A stretch of 64,000 nucleotides of DNA from positions 1,364,001 to 1,428,000 of the forward strand of contig NZ_JACVAP010000001.1 in assembly GCF_014851915.1 (NCBI RefSeq), read 5' to 3'. The position numbers and the translations under genes are program-made. This DNA is from Xanthomonas sp. XNM01 (GTDB taxonomy: Bacteria; Pseudomonadota; Gammaproteobacteria; Xanthomonadales; Xanthomonadaceae). Of the stretch, positions 15,724-25,209 are shown in pieces. Within the stretch, counting starts at the first letter, position 1, and each line of letters opens with the position of its first letter. The notes beneath the pieces are model-generated. The model was not told where the DNA came from and did not search any database. It saw only the letters and a program-made list of their open reading frames with translations.

Positions 15724-17595
15724 TCAGTGGCTGGCGCGCAGGCCGTCGACGTCGAGGATCAGCGCCAGGCGTCCGTCGCCGATCAGGGTCGCGCCGGCAT
15801 AGCCGGGCAGCCCGCGCAGGGCGCGCGGCAGCGGCTTGATCACCACTTCCTCGCGACCGCGGACCTGGTCGACGACCAGGCCGAAGCGCGCGTCGCCCAT
15901 CTGCAGCACCACCACCGTCAGCAGCGGCGTCTCGTCGGGCTGCACGTGCAGCCAGCGGCGCAGGTCGACCAGCGGCAGCGTGTGCGACTGCCGGTCCAGC
16001 ACCGGATCGCCGTCGAACCAGCCGACCGAGGCGGCCGGTGCGTGCAGCACTTCCATCACCCGTGCCAGTGGCAGGGCGTAGACGTCGTCGCCGGCCTGCA
16101 CCAGCAGGGTCGGCAGGATCGCCAGGGTCAGCGGCACCCGGATCAGGAAGCGGCTGCCACGGCCGAGTTCGGACTGGATCTGGATCTGGCCGCCGAGCTC
16201 GCGGATCCGCGACTGGACCACGTCCATGCCGACGCCACGACCGGAGATGTCGGTGACCTGCTGCTTGGTCGACAGGCCGGCCATGAACACCAGGCTCAGG
16301 CATTCCTCGGCACTGAGCCGGGCCGCGGCCTCGGCGTCGAGCAGGCCCTTCTCGCGGGCCTTGGCGCGCAGGCGTTCGGGGTCGATGCCGGCGCCGTCGT
16401 CGACGACCTCGATGCCGACGTAGTCGCCTTCCTGCTGCGCGGCCAGTCGCAGGCGCCCGGTGCGCGGCTTGCCGGCGGCTTCGCGCAGCTCGGGCGATTC
16501 GATGCCGTGGTCGATGCCGTTGCGGACCAGGTGCACCAGCGGATCGGCCAGCGCCTCGACCAGGTTGCGGTCCAGCTCGGTTTCCGCGCCGACCAGCTCC
16601 AGCTCGACTTCCTTGGACAACGAGCGGGCGACGTCGCGGGCGACCTTGGGAAAGCGCGAAAAGACCTTGCCGACCGGCTGCATGCGGGTGCGCATCACCG
16701 CCGACTGCAGGCGCGCGGTGGCCACGTCCAGGCTGGCGACGGCGCGGTCCAGCTCCTCGTCCTTGAGCCGGGTGCGCAGGGTCTTGAGCCGGTTGCGGGC
16801 CAGCACCAGCTCGCCGATCAGGTTGACGATGGCGTCCAGGCGACGGGTATCGACGCGGACCGTGTGCTCGGCTTCGCTCGGCGTCGTCGCACGCGGCGCG
16901 GGGACCGCGCGCGGGGCGGCCGGCCTGGCGGCGGGCGCTGCCGGCGGCGGGGCGGCCTGGAGCGCCGGCAACGGCTGCGCACCGGGGGCACTCGCGCCAT
17001 GCAGGCTGTCGAGCAGGGCCTCGAACTCGTCGTCGTCGATCATCCCGCCCTTGGTCGGCGGCGCGGCGACCGGAGCCGGCGCGGCTGCGCCTGGCGGAGC
17101 GGCGCCATGCAACTGGTCGAGCAGGGCCTCGAACTCGTCGTCGTCGATCATGTCCGAGGCCGGCTTGGCAGCGGCCACGGGGGCGGCGGCAGCGACCGGC
17201 GCGGCAACGGCGGCCGCGGGTTCGACGCTGAACTGGGCGATCAGTTCCGGCGGGGCGTGTTCGGGTTCGGCGGCACCGGCGACCGCATCGAGCATGGCCT
17301 GCAGCCAGTCCAGCGACTGCTGCGCGGCATCGAAATGCAGCGCGGTCAGTTCGGCTTCGCCGGCGCGGACCAGGCCGAGGGTTTCCTCGGCGGCATGGCA
17401 CAGGTTGACCATCGCGGTGATGCCGAGGAAGCCGGCACCGCCCTTCAGCGTGTGGAAGCCACGGAACACCGCGTTGAGCTGCTCGCGGTCGTCCGGGGCC
17501 TGCTCCAGGCCGACCAGCTGCTCGCCGAGGCGGTCCAGGATTTCCTGGGCCTCGATGATGAAGTCCGCCGCGATTTCCGGTGTCACGCCGCTCAT
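15724..17595 (-). CDS. cheA: Chemotaxis histidine kinase CheA (second copy, linked to cheY-cheZ)
   Basis: 623-residue CheA. Hpt domain with His48 in FHTLKGGAGFLG, then a Pro/Ala-rich linker that replaces the P2 domain, dimerisation region (VNLIGELVLARNRLKTLR), HATPase with HLVRNGIDHGIE, DDGAGIDP and GRGVGMDVV, and a C-terminal CheW-like domain ending DVDGLRASH. The linker holds two almost identical copies of an acidic motif, IDDDEFEALLD-(Q/S)-LHGA, at about residues 148-163 and 184-199. It starts 4 bases after the cheZ stop and belongs to flhF-flhG-fliA-cheY-cheZ-cheA. Linkage to CheZ and the DWN-type CheY marks it as the kinase for motor control. Confidence 0.96.
   Translation of the reverse strand: MSGVTPEIAADFIIEAQEILDRLGEQLVGLEQAPDDREQLNAVFRGFHTLKGGAGFLGITAMVNLCHAAEETLGLVRAGEAELTALHFDAAQQSLDWLQAMLDAVAGAAEPEHAPPELIAQFSVEPAAAVAAPVAAAAPVAAAKPASDMIDDDEFEALLDQLHGAAPPGAAAPAPVAAPPTKGGMIDDDEFEALLDSLHGASAPGAQPLPALQAAPPPAAPAARPAAPRAVPAPRATTPSEAEHTVRVDTRRLDAIVNLIGELVLARNRLKTLRTRLKDEELDRAVASLDVATARLQSAVMRTRMQPVGKVFSRFPKVARDVARSLSKEVELELVGAETELDRNLVEALADPLVHLVRNGIDHGIESPELREAAGKPRTGRLRLAAQQEGDYVGIEVVDDGAGIDPERLRAKAREKGLLDAEAAARLSAEECLSLVFMAGLSTKQQVTDISGRGVGMDVVQSRIRELGGQIQIQSELGRGSRFLIRVPLTLAILPTLLVQAGDDVYALPLARVMEVLHAPAASVGWFDGDPVLDRQSHTLPLVDLRRWLHVQPDETPLLTVVVLQMGDARFGLVVDQVRGREEVVIKPLPRALRGLPGYAGATLIGDGRLALILDVDGLRASH
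16996..17151 (-). repeat. Tandem 48-base repeat inside the cheA linker
   Basis: Copies at 16996-17043 and 17104-17151 agree at 44 of 48 bases, with the last 35 or so bases identical. They encode the repeated DDDEFEALLD-type motif and are separated by Pro/Ala codons. Confidence 0.85.
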
Positions 17596-17599
17596 GGCA

Positions 17600-18226
17600 T
17601 TACAGCCCCAGGTCCGACAGCAGCGCGTCGGCGTCGTTCTGGGACACCGCGTGGCGATCCAGGCCGGCGACGGCCGGGCCGGCGAGCTTGCCGTCGCGGG
17701 CGGGCTCTTCCTTCGGCGGCAGGCCCAGCGCGCCGAAGCCCTCGTGCACGCGGCGCACGATGCCGGCGACGCGGCGGATGATCTGTCCGGTCAGGTCCTG
17801 GTAGCTCTGGGTGAGCGCGATCTCGGTGAGGTTGTGGCGCAGCTGGTCCAGCAGCGCCTCCTGGTCCGGACCGACGCCGCTCTCGCGCAGGCGGGTGGCC
17901 AGGGCACGGCTTTCCTCGGCCAGGTCCAGGGTGCGGTGGCTGGCGTCCTCGGTCATCTTGATGACGTGGTCCAGGCGCGCGCAGGCGTCGTCGAGTTCGG
18001 CCGCATGCGGGGTGCCGTCCGGCGGCTCGGGCAGTTCGCCCAGCGCCTGACCCAGCTCGCGGGCCAGCCGGCTCAGGCCCTGCACCAGCGGGCGGGTGCG
18101 CGCGGCGGCCAGGCCGTCGATTTCCTGGCGCCATGCGCCCTCGTCGCCGCGTTCGAGCGCATCCAGCGCGCCCTGCAGGCGCGCGACCAGCGCGGCGCGA
18201 TCGGTCTGTTCCAGGACGACGCTCAT
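17600..18226 (-). CDS. cheZ: CheY-P phosphatase CheZ
   Basis: CheZ removes phosphate from CheY-P to reset motor control. 208 residues, largely helical. The catalytic region is [15 protein letters not shown], with the active Asp and Gln of QDLTGQ. The C-terminal 15 residues, [15 protein letters not shown], form the CheY-docking peptide typical of the family. ATG 18226 overlaps the cheY stop by four bases, so the two are translationally coupled. Family length is normal. Confidence 0.95.
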   Translation of the reverse strand: MSVVLEQTDRAALVARLQGALDALERGDEGAWRQEIDGLAAARTRPLVQGLSRLARELGQALGELPEPPDGTPHAAELDDACARLDHVIKMTEDASHRTLDLAEESRALATRLRESGVGPDQEALLDQLRHNLTEIALTQSYQDLTGQIIRRVAGIVRRVHEGFGALGLPPKEEPARDGKLAGPAVAGLDRHAVSQNDADALLSDLGL

Positions 18227-18615
18227 GCGGTGGCCGCCAGCCGTTCGAAGATCTTGCCCAGCTTCTCTTCCAGGGTCTGCGCGGTGAACGGCTTGATGAT
18301 GTAGCCGTTCACGCCGTTCTGCGCGGCCTCGATGATCTGCTCGCGCTTGGCCTCGGCGGTGACCATCAGCACCGGCAGGGTCTTGAGCTTGTCGTCGGCG
18401 CGGATCGCGCGCAGCAGGTCGATGCCGGTCATGCCGGGCATGTTCCAGTCGGTGACCACGAAATCGAACGGTGCGCTGCGCAGCGCCGCCAGCGCCGTGT
18501 TGCCGTCGTCGGCTTCGGCGGTGTTGGTGTAGCCCAGATCGGCGAGGAGGTTCTTGACGATGCGGCGCATGGTCGAGAAGTCATCGACAATCAGGATGCG
18601 CATGTTCTTGTTCAC
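18223..18615 (-). CDS. cheY: Chemotaxis response regulator CheY
   Basis: Motor-switch response regulator that binds FliM when phosphorylated. 130 residues. Asp11/Asp12, phosphoacceptor Asp56 followed by Trp57-Asn58, Thr in VLMVTAEA and Lys in YIIKPF match enteric CheY closely. The start is GTG 18615, with GGAG 6 bases upstream; ATG 18603 would be 18 bases from the ribosome site and would drop four residues (NKNM region). Coupled to cheZ by a four-base overlap. Confidence 0.95.
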   Translation of the reverse strand: MNKNMRILIVDDFSTMRRIVKNLLADLGYTNTAEADDGNTALAALRSAPFDFVVTDWNMPGMTGIDLLRAIRADDKLKTLPVLMVTAEAKREQIIEAAQNGVNGYIIKPFTAQTLEEKLGKIFERLAATA

Positions 18616-18677
18616 GTTCGACTCCAGGACTGTTGCGGATGGCGCATGGTACGTGGTTGTGGAATGGCGGCGGGAGT

Positions 18678-19424
18678 TCAGGCGCTGTCGAGGCCGGCAT
18701 CGCGCGACTCGTAGCCGCCCAGCCGTCCGCGCAGGCGCAGCACGGCCTGGCCATGGATCTGGCAGACCCGCGACTCGCTGACGCCGAGCACCGCGCCGAT
18801 CTCCTTGAGGTTCAGCTCCTGCTCGTAGTACAGCGACAGCACCAGCTGCTCGCGCTCGGGCAGCTGGCCGATCGCGCCGGCCAGCTCGCGGCCGAAGTCG
18901 CTGCGCTCCAGGGTCTGCTGCGGGCTGAGGCCACCGCTGGGCGCATGCACCTCGCCGTGGTCCTCGACGTGCGAGTCCAGGCTCAGCACCTGGCCGCGCG
19001 AGGCGTCCTCGAGCAGCTTCATGTACTCGGGCAGCGGCATCTCCAGGCGCGCGGCCACTTCCTGCGGGGTCGCCGCGCGGCCACTGGCCTGCTCGAGCTC
19101 GCGGACCGCGGCAGCGGCATCGCGTGCGCGCCGGTGGACCGAGCGCGGCACCCAGTCGCCACGCCGGATCTCGTCGATCATCGAGCCGCGGATGCGGATC
19201 GAGGCGTAGGTCTCGAAGGACGCGCCCTGTTCGGGGTCGTAGCTGCGCGAGGCCTCGATCAGGCCGATCATGCCGGACTGGATCAGGTCGTCGATCTCGA
19301 CGCTGGCCGGAAGGCGCGCGGCGAGGTGGTGGGCGATACGGCGGACCAGGTCGGCATGACGTGACACGCAGTCGCCGGCGCTTGCGCGCTGGACGGCGCG
19401 GTATTCGGCGGCGGCGGTATTCAC
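18678..19424 (-). CDS. fliA: Flagellar sigma factor FliA (sigma-28)
   Basis: Sigma factor for late flagellar and chemotaxis promoters, held inactive by FlgM until hook completion. 248 residues with region 2 ([37 protein letters not shown]), region 3 and region 4 ([29 protein letters not shown]). The start is GTG 19424, overlapping the flhG stop in GTGA; longer frames from 19661 run through flhG coding sequence and are not real. Its target sites can be recognised at many places in this window. cheY follows after 62 bases. Confidence 0.96.
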   Translation of the reverse strand: MNTAAAEYRAVQRASAGDCVSRHADLVRRIAHHLAARLPASVEIDDLIQSGMIGLIEASRSYDPEQGASFETYASIRIRGSMIDEIRRGDWVPRSVHRRARDAAAAVRELEQASGRAATPQEVAARLEMPLPEYMKLLEDASRGQVLSLDSHVEDHGEVHAPSGGLSPQQTLERSDFGRELAGAIGQLPEREQLVLSLYYEQELNLKEIGAVLGVSESRVCQIHGQAVLRLRGRLGGYESRDAGLDSA

Positions 19425-20299
19425 GCGAGCGCTCCCTGCCGGATCATCCGGTCGACGAAGAACTCGATGTTGCCGCGCGGGGTGGTCGGCGCCTCCCAGC
19501 GGGCGGTGCGGCGCGCGATCTCGGCGATCGCACGCGCCGAGGCGCTGGCCGGATAGGCGGTGGCGACGGCCTGCTGGCGCTGCACGGCCATCCGCAGCCA
19601 GTCGCACTGCGGCACCGCGCCCAGGAAATTCAGCGAGACATCGCCGAGGAAGCGCTCGCACACCCGCGAGAGCTTCTCGTACAGGCCGCGGCCCTCGGCC
19701 GGGCTGCGCACCATGTTGGCGACCACCTGCAGCCGGTCCACGCCGCGCTCGCGCGAGAGGACCTTGATCAGCGCGTAGGCGTCGGTGATCGAGGCCGGCT
19801 CGTCGCAGACCACCACCACCGCGTCCTGCGCGGCCTGGCAGAAGGTCAGCACGCTGTCGGTGATGCCGGCGGCGGTATCGACGACCAGGATGTCCAGGTC
19901 GCGCTGCAGGTCGTTGAACACGTTGACCAGGCCGACGTGCTGGGCCGGCTGCAGCTCGGCCATGTGGCGGCGGCCGGACGCGGCCGGGACCACCAGCAGG
20001 CCGCCGGGGCCTTCCAGGATCACGTCGTCGAGCTCGCAGCGCCCGGCGACCAGGTCGGCCAGGGTGTTCTGCGGCGACAGGCCCAGCAGCACGTCGACGT
20101 TGGCCAGGCCCAGGTCGGCGTCCAGCAGCAGCGTGCGCTTGCCGAGCATGGCCAGCGACGCGGCCAGGTTGACCGAGATGTTGGTCTTGCCCACGCCACC
20201 CTTACCGCCGGTGACGGCGATGCTGCGGACCGGATTCATGCTGGGCTGGGTGCTGGTCGGGATGGACATGGTCGGGGGGTAGGGCTCACGCGGCTGCAT
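19421..20299 (-). CDS. flhG: Flagellar number regulator FlhG (FleN), MinD-type ATPase
   Basis: ATPase that limits flagellar number, counteracting FlhF and in pseudomonads also binding FleQ. 292 residues from ATG 20299. Deviant Walker [11 protein letters not shown] (about 30-39), Walker A' [18 protein letters not shown], Walker [11 protein letters not shown], and a C-terminal membrane-targeting helix ([11 protein letters not shown]). ATG 20299 has GGAG 8 bases upstream and overlaps flhF by 14 bases; ATGs at 20269 and 20239 are possible alternatives with poorer ribosome sites. A FliA-like site lies in the flhF 3' end just upstream. Confidence 0.94.
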   Translation of the reverse strand: MQPREPYPPTMSIPTSTQPSMNPVRSIAVTGGKGGVGKTNISVNLAASLAMLGKRTLLLDADLGLANVDVLLGLSPQNTLADLVAGRCELDDVILEGPGGLLVVPAASGRRHMAELQPAQHVGLVNVFNDLQRDLDILVVDTAAGITDSVLTFCQAAQDAVVVVCDEPASITDAYALIKVLSRERGVDRLQVVANMVRSPAEGRGLYEKLSRVCERFLGDVSLNFLGAVPQCDWLRMAVQRQQAVATAYPASASARAIAEIARRTARWEAPTTPRGNIEFFVDRMIRQGALA

Positions 20300-21737
20300 G
20301 GTCGTGCTCCGGGATGTTCGGCTTATCGGCAGCGCGGCGCAGATCTTCAAGGCGGAGCACGATGCTGGCGGCATTGGCGCGGTGCAGGTCGTCGGGAACG
20401 TGCTGGCCGTCGGTCACCCAGGTCAGCGGCAGCTGGTGGTCGACCACCACCGACAGGGCGCTGCCCAGGCGGCCGGTCTCGTCCAGTTTGGTCAGGACCA
20501 CCCCCTGCGGATTGGCCCCGCCGAAGCGGCGCACGACCTCGTCCAGATCGGCGTAGTGGGAGTTGGCCGGCAGCACCAGCAGGGTGCGGACCTCGCGCGC
20601 GGCGCGCAGCCAGTTGAGCTGGCTGGCCAGGGCGCGGTCGCGCTGGCCCATGCCGGCGGTGTCCACCAGCACCAGCTTGTAGTCCTGCAGGCGCTGCAGC
20701 AGCTGGATCAGGGCCGCGTCGCTGTCGGCCTCGTGCACGGCCACGCCGAGCTGGCGGCCATAGCTGTAGAGCTGCTCGCGGCCGCCGATGCGGGCGGTGT
20801 CGGTGGTGACCAGGGCGATGTTGCGGGCACCGTGCTCGGCGGCGTAACGGGCGGCGAGCTTGGCGATGGTGGTGGTCTTGCCGGCGCCGGTCGGGCCGAC
20901 CAGGGCGATCACGCCGCCCTGCGACAGCGGATCGACCGGACACACCGGCAGGCGCCGCGAGATCAGGCCCAGCATCAGGCCGCGGCCACGATGCTCGGCG
21001 GTGTCGGCCGGCAGCTGCAGGACCACGTCGCGGGTGATGCCGGCATCGAAGCCGTAATCGTCCATCAGCTCCATGGCCTGCAGGCGCACGGGCGAGCCGC
21101 GCAGGCGCTCGTCGGTCAGCCGGTGCATCTCGCGCTCGATCATCTGCCGCATCTGCGCCAGTTCGTCGCGCATCTGGTCGAGCTGGGCATCGCTGTTGGC
21201 CGTGGGCAGCGCCGGCACCGCCGCCAGCGCCGGCGCGGCCGCGCGTTCGGCCGCGGCGCGTTCGACGTCGGCGTCGGCCTGCGCCTGCAGGCTGGCGACG
21301 GCGGCCCTGGCCTCGCTGGCCTGCGCGGCCTGCGCGTTCGCCAGCAGCGCGGCGAACGCGTTGCCGGTGAAGCCGGCTTCGTTCTCCGGCAGCGCGGCCG
21401 GGATGTCGGCGGCGGCGACGCCCGCGGCCGGGACGGGCGGGGCAGCGGCCGCCGCCTGCAGCGACGCCGGCAGCGCGGCCATGCCTGCCTCCGGCGCCGC
21501 GGGACGGACCGGTGCCGCCGCAGCCGCCTGCGCGGCGCGCTGGGTCTCGGCCGCGGCGCGGTTGGCCTCGATCAGGGCGCGCTGGACCGCGTCCTCGTCG
21601 TAGTTGCTGGCCGCCACGATCTCGACGCCTTCGGACGTGCGGCGGTTGGACAGGATCACCGCGTCGGCACCGTGCTCCTCACGGACCTGGCGCAGCGCGG
21701 TACGCATGTCGGGGGCTACGAATCGCTTGATCTTCAT
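20286..21737 (-). CDS. flhF: SRP-type GTPase FlhF (polar flagellum placement)
   Basis: SRP-family GTPase that recruits early flagellar parts to the pole. 483 residues: basic N-terminus (MKIKRFVAPDMRTALRQVR), a long Ala-rich B domain (about 60-170) likely disordered, then N and G domains with P-loop GPTGAGKTTT (about 270-280), DTAGMGQRD, and TKLDETGRLG. First gene after the 166-base flhA-flhF gap, in which no sigma-54 or FliA site could be recognised, so the operon promoter is unclear. Overlaps flhG by 14 bases. Confidence 0.95.
   Translation of the reverse strand: MKIKRFVAPDMRTALRQVREEHGADAVILSNRRTSEGVEIVAASNYDEDAVQRALIEANRAAAETQRAAQAAAAAPVRPAAPEAGMAALPASLQAAAAAPPVPAAGVAAADIPAALPENEAGFTGNAFAALLANAQAAQASEARAAVASLQAQADADVERAAAERAAAPALAAVPALPTANSDAQLDQMRDELAQMRQMIEREMHRLTDERLRGSPVRLQAMELMDDYGFDAGITRDVVLQLPADTAEHRGRGLMLGLISRRLPVCPVDPLSQGGVIALVGPTGAGKTTTIAKLAARYAAEHGARNIALVTTDTARIGGREQLYSYGRQLGVAVHEADSDAALIQLLQRLQDYKLVLVDTAGMGQRDRALASQLNWLRAAREVRTLLVLPANSHYADLDEVVRRFGGANPQGVVLTKLDETGRLGSALSVVVDHQLPLTWVTDGQHVPDDLHRANAASIVLRLEDLRRAADKPNIPEHDHAAA
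20323..20349 (-). promoter_or_regulatory. Possible internal FliA promoter in flhF, upstream of flhG-fliA
   Basis: Reads TGAAGATC-N11-GCCGATAA on the minus strand: exact -10, one mismatch in the -35 core. The predicted start near 20316 gives a 17-base leader to flhG. It would let FliA feed back on its own operon. It overlaps coding sequence. Confidence 0.4.
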
Positions 21738-21863
21738 GGCAGTCGGTCACGGGTGGTGTGGCGGGAGACGCTGCCGGCGCTGGCCGGGGCGGGGGACGGC
21801 GCCCGAGGCGCCTGCCCGCATGTCGATGTGGATGCCGCTGTCATCGCTGTGGTCTCCGCTCGC

Positions 21864-21879
21864 GGGGCCCTGCGGCCCC
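21864..21879 (-). terminator. Small hairpin after flhA
   Basis: GGGGCC / GGCCCC arms with a 4-base loop, 24 bases past the flhA stop. No T tract; weak terminator candidate. The rest of the flhA-flhF gap (21738-21903) shows no other recognised signal. Confidence 0.3.
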
Positions 21880-21903
21880 AGGTCGTGTCGCTTCTCTGGC
21901 GTC

Positions 21904-24003
21904 TCAGCTGATCGTGCCGATCAGCTTGAGGCGCTTGTCCTCGGGAACTTCGGTGTAGGACAGCACCGACAGGTTGGGCACGCTGTGCCGCACCAGCCGG
22001 GCCAGCGCGGCGCGGACCGTTCCCGGCACCAGCACCACCGCAGGTTCGCCGCGTGCCTCCTGGCGGCCCGCACAGTCCTGCAGGCTCTGCTGCAGGCGTT
22101 CGGCCAGACCGGGCTCCAGCGCGGCGCCGCTGCCCTGTGCAGAGTCCTGCAAGACCCGTTCCAAAGGCGCGGCCAGGGTGAACACCGGCAGCTCCGGGGA
22201 CATGCCCGCGATCTCCTGCACGATGAAACGTCCCAGCGCGTTGCGGACGGCCGCGGTCAGCACGGCCGGGTCCTGGCTGTGCGCGCCGTGCTCGACCAGC
22301 GACTCGACGATCTTGCGCAGCTGGCGCACCGGGATCCGCTCGATCAGCAGGTTCTGCAGCACCCGCACGACCACCGACAGCGGCAGGGTCTTGGGGGTGA
22401 GGTCCTCGACCAGCTTGGGCGCGGTCTTGGTCAGCTGCGCCAGCAGCTGCTGGACCTCCTCGTGGCCGAGCAGCTCCGGCGCGTGCTCGCGCACCAGGTG
22501 CGAGAGGTGGGTGGCGATCACGGTGGCCGGATCGACCACGGTGTAGCCCAGCGACTCGGCCTGGGCGCGCTGGTGGGGCTGGATCCACACCGCGTCGAGG
22601 CCGAACGCCGGGTCCTTGCCCTTGATGCCGTCGATGGTGCCGAGCGCGCCGCCCGGGTCGAGCGCCAGCTCGCGGTCGGGGTGGACCTCGGCGGTCGCCA
22701 CGGGCACGCCGTGGACCATCAGCCGGTAATGGGTCGCCGGCAGTTCCAGGTTGTCGCGGATGTGCACCGGCGGCACCAGGAAGCCGATCTCCTGGGTCAG
22801 CTTGCGGCGCACGCCCTTGATCCGCGCCATCAGTTCGCCGCCCTGGGCCTTGTCGACCAGCGGAATCAGCCGGTAGCCGACTTCCAGGCCCAGCGGATCG
22901 ACCGGGCGCAGTTCGTCCCAGCCCAGCTCGGGCGTGGTGTAGCCCGGGGTCGGCTGCGCGCCCCCGTCGGCATCGGTGCCGTTGGCGGCGTCCTGCGCGG
23001 CGGCGGCTTCGCCCCGCTTCCACAGCTTCCAGGCCAGGAAGCCGAGGATCGCGCCCAGCGTCAAAAAGGCGACGTTGGGCATGCCCGGCACCAGGCCGAC
23101 CGCGATCAGGATCGCCGCGGCGATCGCCAGGGCGCGGTGCTGGCCGAACACCTGGCCGACCATGGCGTTGCGCATGTCCTGGGCGCGCGAGGCGCGGGTC
23201 ACCAGCAGCGCCACCGCCGAGGACACCAGCAGGGCCGGCAGCTGCGAGACCAGGCCGTCGCCGATCGACAGCAGGGTGTAGGTCGAGGCGGCCTCGCCGA
23301 CCGGCATGCCGTGCTGCAGCACGCCGACGATCAGGCCGCCGATCAGGGTCACGAACAGGATCAGGATGCCGGCGATCGCGTCGCCGCGGATGAACTTGCT
23401 GGCGCCGTCCATCGCGCCGTAGAAGTCGGCTTCCTCGCGGACCTCCTCGCGCCGGGCCTTGGCCTCCTCGCGCGAGAGCAGGCCGGCGTTGAGGTCGGCG
23501 TCGATCGCCATCTGCTTGCCGGGCATCGCGTCGAGGATGAAGCGCGCGGTCACTTCCGACACGCGCCCGGCGCCCTTGGTGATGACCACGAAGTTGATGA
23601 TGGTCAGGATCGCGAAGGCGATGATGCCGACCGCGTAGTTGCCGCCGACCACGAACTCGCCGAACGCGGCGATGACCTTGCCGGCCGCGTCGTGGCCGTT
23701 CTGGCCGTTGAGCAGGATCACGCGGGTCGAGGCTACGTTCAGCGCCAGGCGCAGCATCGTGGTCATCAGCAGCACGATCGGGAAGATCGTGAAATCCAGC
23801 GGACGCTGCACGTAGACCACCGCCAGCAGCACCACCAGCGAGATCGCGATGTTGAAGCTGAACAGCGCATCGAGCACCGGCGCGGGCAGGGGCACCACGA
23901 CCATCGCCAGCATCGCCAGCACGATCAGTGGCGCGCCCACGCCGCTGCGCGCGATCTCGAGCAGGCGGCGGGCCAGCGGCGGCTGCGGGACGGCGGCGCT
24001 CAT
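21904..24003 (-). CDS. flhA: Flagellar export gate protein FlhA
   Basis: Major component of the flagellar type III export gate. 699 residues: an N-terminal membrane domain with about eight TM helices (18-330), including the FHIPEP-type signature (DLNAGLLSREEAKARREEV, EADFYGAMDGASKFIRGD), a linker, and a cytosolic domain (about 360-699) that docks chaperone-substrate complexes. ATG 24003 overlaps the flhB stop by four bases. Length normal, no defects seen. Confidence 0.97.
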   Translation of the reverse strand: MSAAVPQPPLARRLLEIARSGVGAPLIVLAMLAMVVVPLPAPVLDALFSFNIAISLVVLLAVVYVQRPLDFTIFPIVLLMTTMLRLALNVASTRVILLNGQNGHDAAGKVIAAFGEFVVGGNYAVGIIAFAILTIINFVVITKGAGRVSEVTARFILDAMPGKQMAIDADLNAGLLSREEAKARREEVREEADFYGAMDGASKFIRGDAIAGILILFVTLIGGLIVGVLQHGMPVGEAASTYTLLSIGDGLVSQLPALLVSSAVALLVTRASRAQDMRNAMVGQVFGQHRALAIAAAILIAVGLVPGMPNVAFLTLGAILGFLAWKLWKRGEAAAAQDAANGTDADGGAQPTPGYTTPELGWDELRPVDPLGLEVGYRLIPLVDKAQGGELMARIKGVRRKLTQEIGFLVPPVHIRDNLELPATHYRLMVHGVPVATAEVHPDRELALDPGGALGTIDGIKGKDPAFGLDAVWIQPHQRAQAESLGYTVVDPATVIATHLSHLVREHAPELLGHEEVQQLLAQLTKTAPKLVEDLTPKTLPLSVVVRVLQNLLIERIPVRQLRKIVESLVEHGAHSQDPAVLTAAVRNALGRFIVQEIAGMSPELPVFTLAAPLERVLQDSAQGSGAALEPGLAERLQQSLQDCAGRQEARGEPAVVLVPGTVRAALARLVRHSVPNLSVLSYTEVPEDKRLKLIGTIS

Positions 24004-25139
24004 CGCGGCTCACCCGGCGGATGTTCCTGAACGTCGATCGGCGCCAGCTCCGGATGCGGCATGCGCGCACCGCCGCGCCAGGCGCGCAGCTGGTAGACGT
24101 AGGAGAGGATCTGGGCCACGGCCGCGTACAGTCTCACGGGGATTTCCTTGTCGAGCTGGCCTTCCCGATACAAGGCGCGTGCCAAAGGCGGTGCGGACAC
24201 GATCGCGACCCGGTGCAGTTCGCCGACCTCGCGGATCCGCAGCGCCACCTCGTCCACGCCCTTGGCCACCACCTTGGGCGCGCGCATGCTGTCGCCGACG
24301 TACTTCAGCGCCACCGCGTAGTGGGTCGGGTTGACCACCACCACGTCGGCCTGCGGCACCGCCTCGATCATCCGTCGCTGCGACAGCTGCTGCTGCATCT
24401 GCCGGATCCGCCCCTTCACCTCCGGGCGGCCCTCGGATTCCTTGAACTCGTCGCGCATTTCCTGGCGGGTCATCATCAGCTTCCGCCGCCAGTTCCACTT
24501 CTGGTAAGGCGCATCGATGGCCGCCAGCAGCAGCATCGCCGAGGTGGTGGCGATCAGCAGGCTGGAGGTGAAGCCCAGGCCGCTGCGCACCGCCGTCTCC
24601 AGGGTCTGCGCCGGCATCGCCCGCAGCGTGCCCAGGCCGTGGGTCAGGGTCAGGCCGGCTGCGGTGCCGACGAACAGCACGCGCAGCAGCGACTTGGCCA
24701 GCTCGGCCAGGCCCTCGGCGCCGTACACGCGCTTGAGCCCGGCCAGCGGGTCCAGGCGCTTGAGATCGGGCTGCAGGCTCTTGGAGGACGCCTGCAGGCT
24801 GCCCATCACCGCCGGGGCCAGCACGCAGGCCAGCAGGCAGATCACGATCAGCGGCAGCATCACCACCAGCAGCCGCAGCAGCAGATGGCCGGCATGGGCG
24901 AACAGCCGCTCGGGCGAGGCGATCAGCTCCGGATCGGGCGACAGCGCGGCCTGCATCCAGCCCATCGCGCCCTGCGACAGGGCAGGGCCGAGCGCGAGCA
25001 GGCCGGCCACGCCGGCGCCGAACACGGCCACGGTCGCCAGCTCGCGCGAGCGCGGCACGTTGCCCTTCTCACGGGCTTCGCGCAGGCGCTTCTCACTGGG
25101 TTGTTCGGTGCGTTCCTGGCCGTCTTCGTTCTCGGCCAT
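24000..25139 (-). CDS. flhB: Flagellar export switch protein FlhB
   Basis: Export-gate protein that switches substrate specificity from hook to filament. 379 residues: charged N-terminus (GQERTEQPSEKRLREAREKG), four TM helices (about 30-215), then the cytosolic domain with the self-cleaving NPTH at 270-273. The start ATG 25139 has AGGAG 8 bases upstream and a sigma-54 promoter about 40-54 bases upstream; the frame extends further but would cover the promoter. First gene of flhB-flhA. Confidence 0.97.
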   Translation of the reverse strand: MAENEDGQERTEQPSEKRLREAREKGNVPRSRELATVAVFGAGVAGLLALGPALSQGAMGWMQAALSPDPELIASPERLFAHAGHLLLRLLVVMLPLIVICLLACVLAPAVMGSLQASSKSLQPDLKRLDPLAGLKRVYGAEGLAELAKSLLRVLFVGTAAGLTLTHGLGTLRAMPAQTLETAVRSGLGFTSSLLIATTSAMLLLAAIDAPYQKWNWRRKLMMTRQEMRDEFKESEGRPEVKGRIRQMQQQLSQRRMIEAVPQADVVVVNPTHYAVALKYVGDSMRAPKVVAKGVDEVALRIREVGELHRVAIVSAPPLARALYREGQLDKEIPVRLYAAVAQILSYVYQLRAWRGGARMPHPELAPIDVQEHPPGEPR

Positions 25140-25178
25140 CGCCGGCTCCTGCGCCGTGGGGGGCTGCAGGGACAGGCT

Positions 25179-25193
25179 GCAAGCGGCGTGCCA
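25179..25193 (-). promoter_or_regulatory. Sigma-54 promoter of flhB-flhA
   Basis: TGGCACGCCGCTTGC on the minus strand is a perfect -24/-12 element. The predicted start near 25167 gives a 28-base leader. It lies 17 bases past the EAL gene stop. Confidence 0.92.
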
Positions 25194-25209
25194 GCCGCCG
25201 GTGCCGGAC

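Noticed and set aside
21738-21903. A sigma-54 promoter for flhF in the flhA-flhF gap
   Set aside because: flhF is expected to have one, but no GG-N10-GC element resembling TGGCAC-N5-TTGC was found here.
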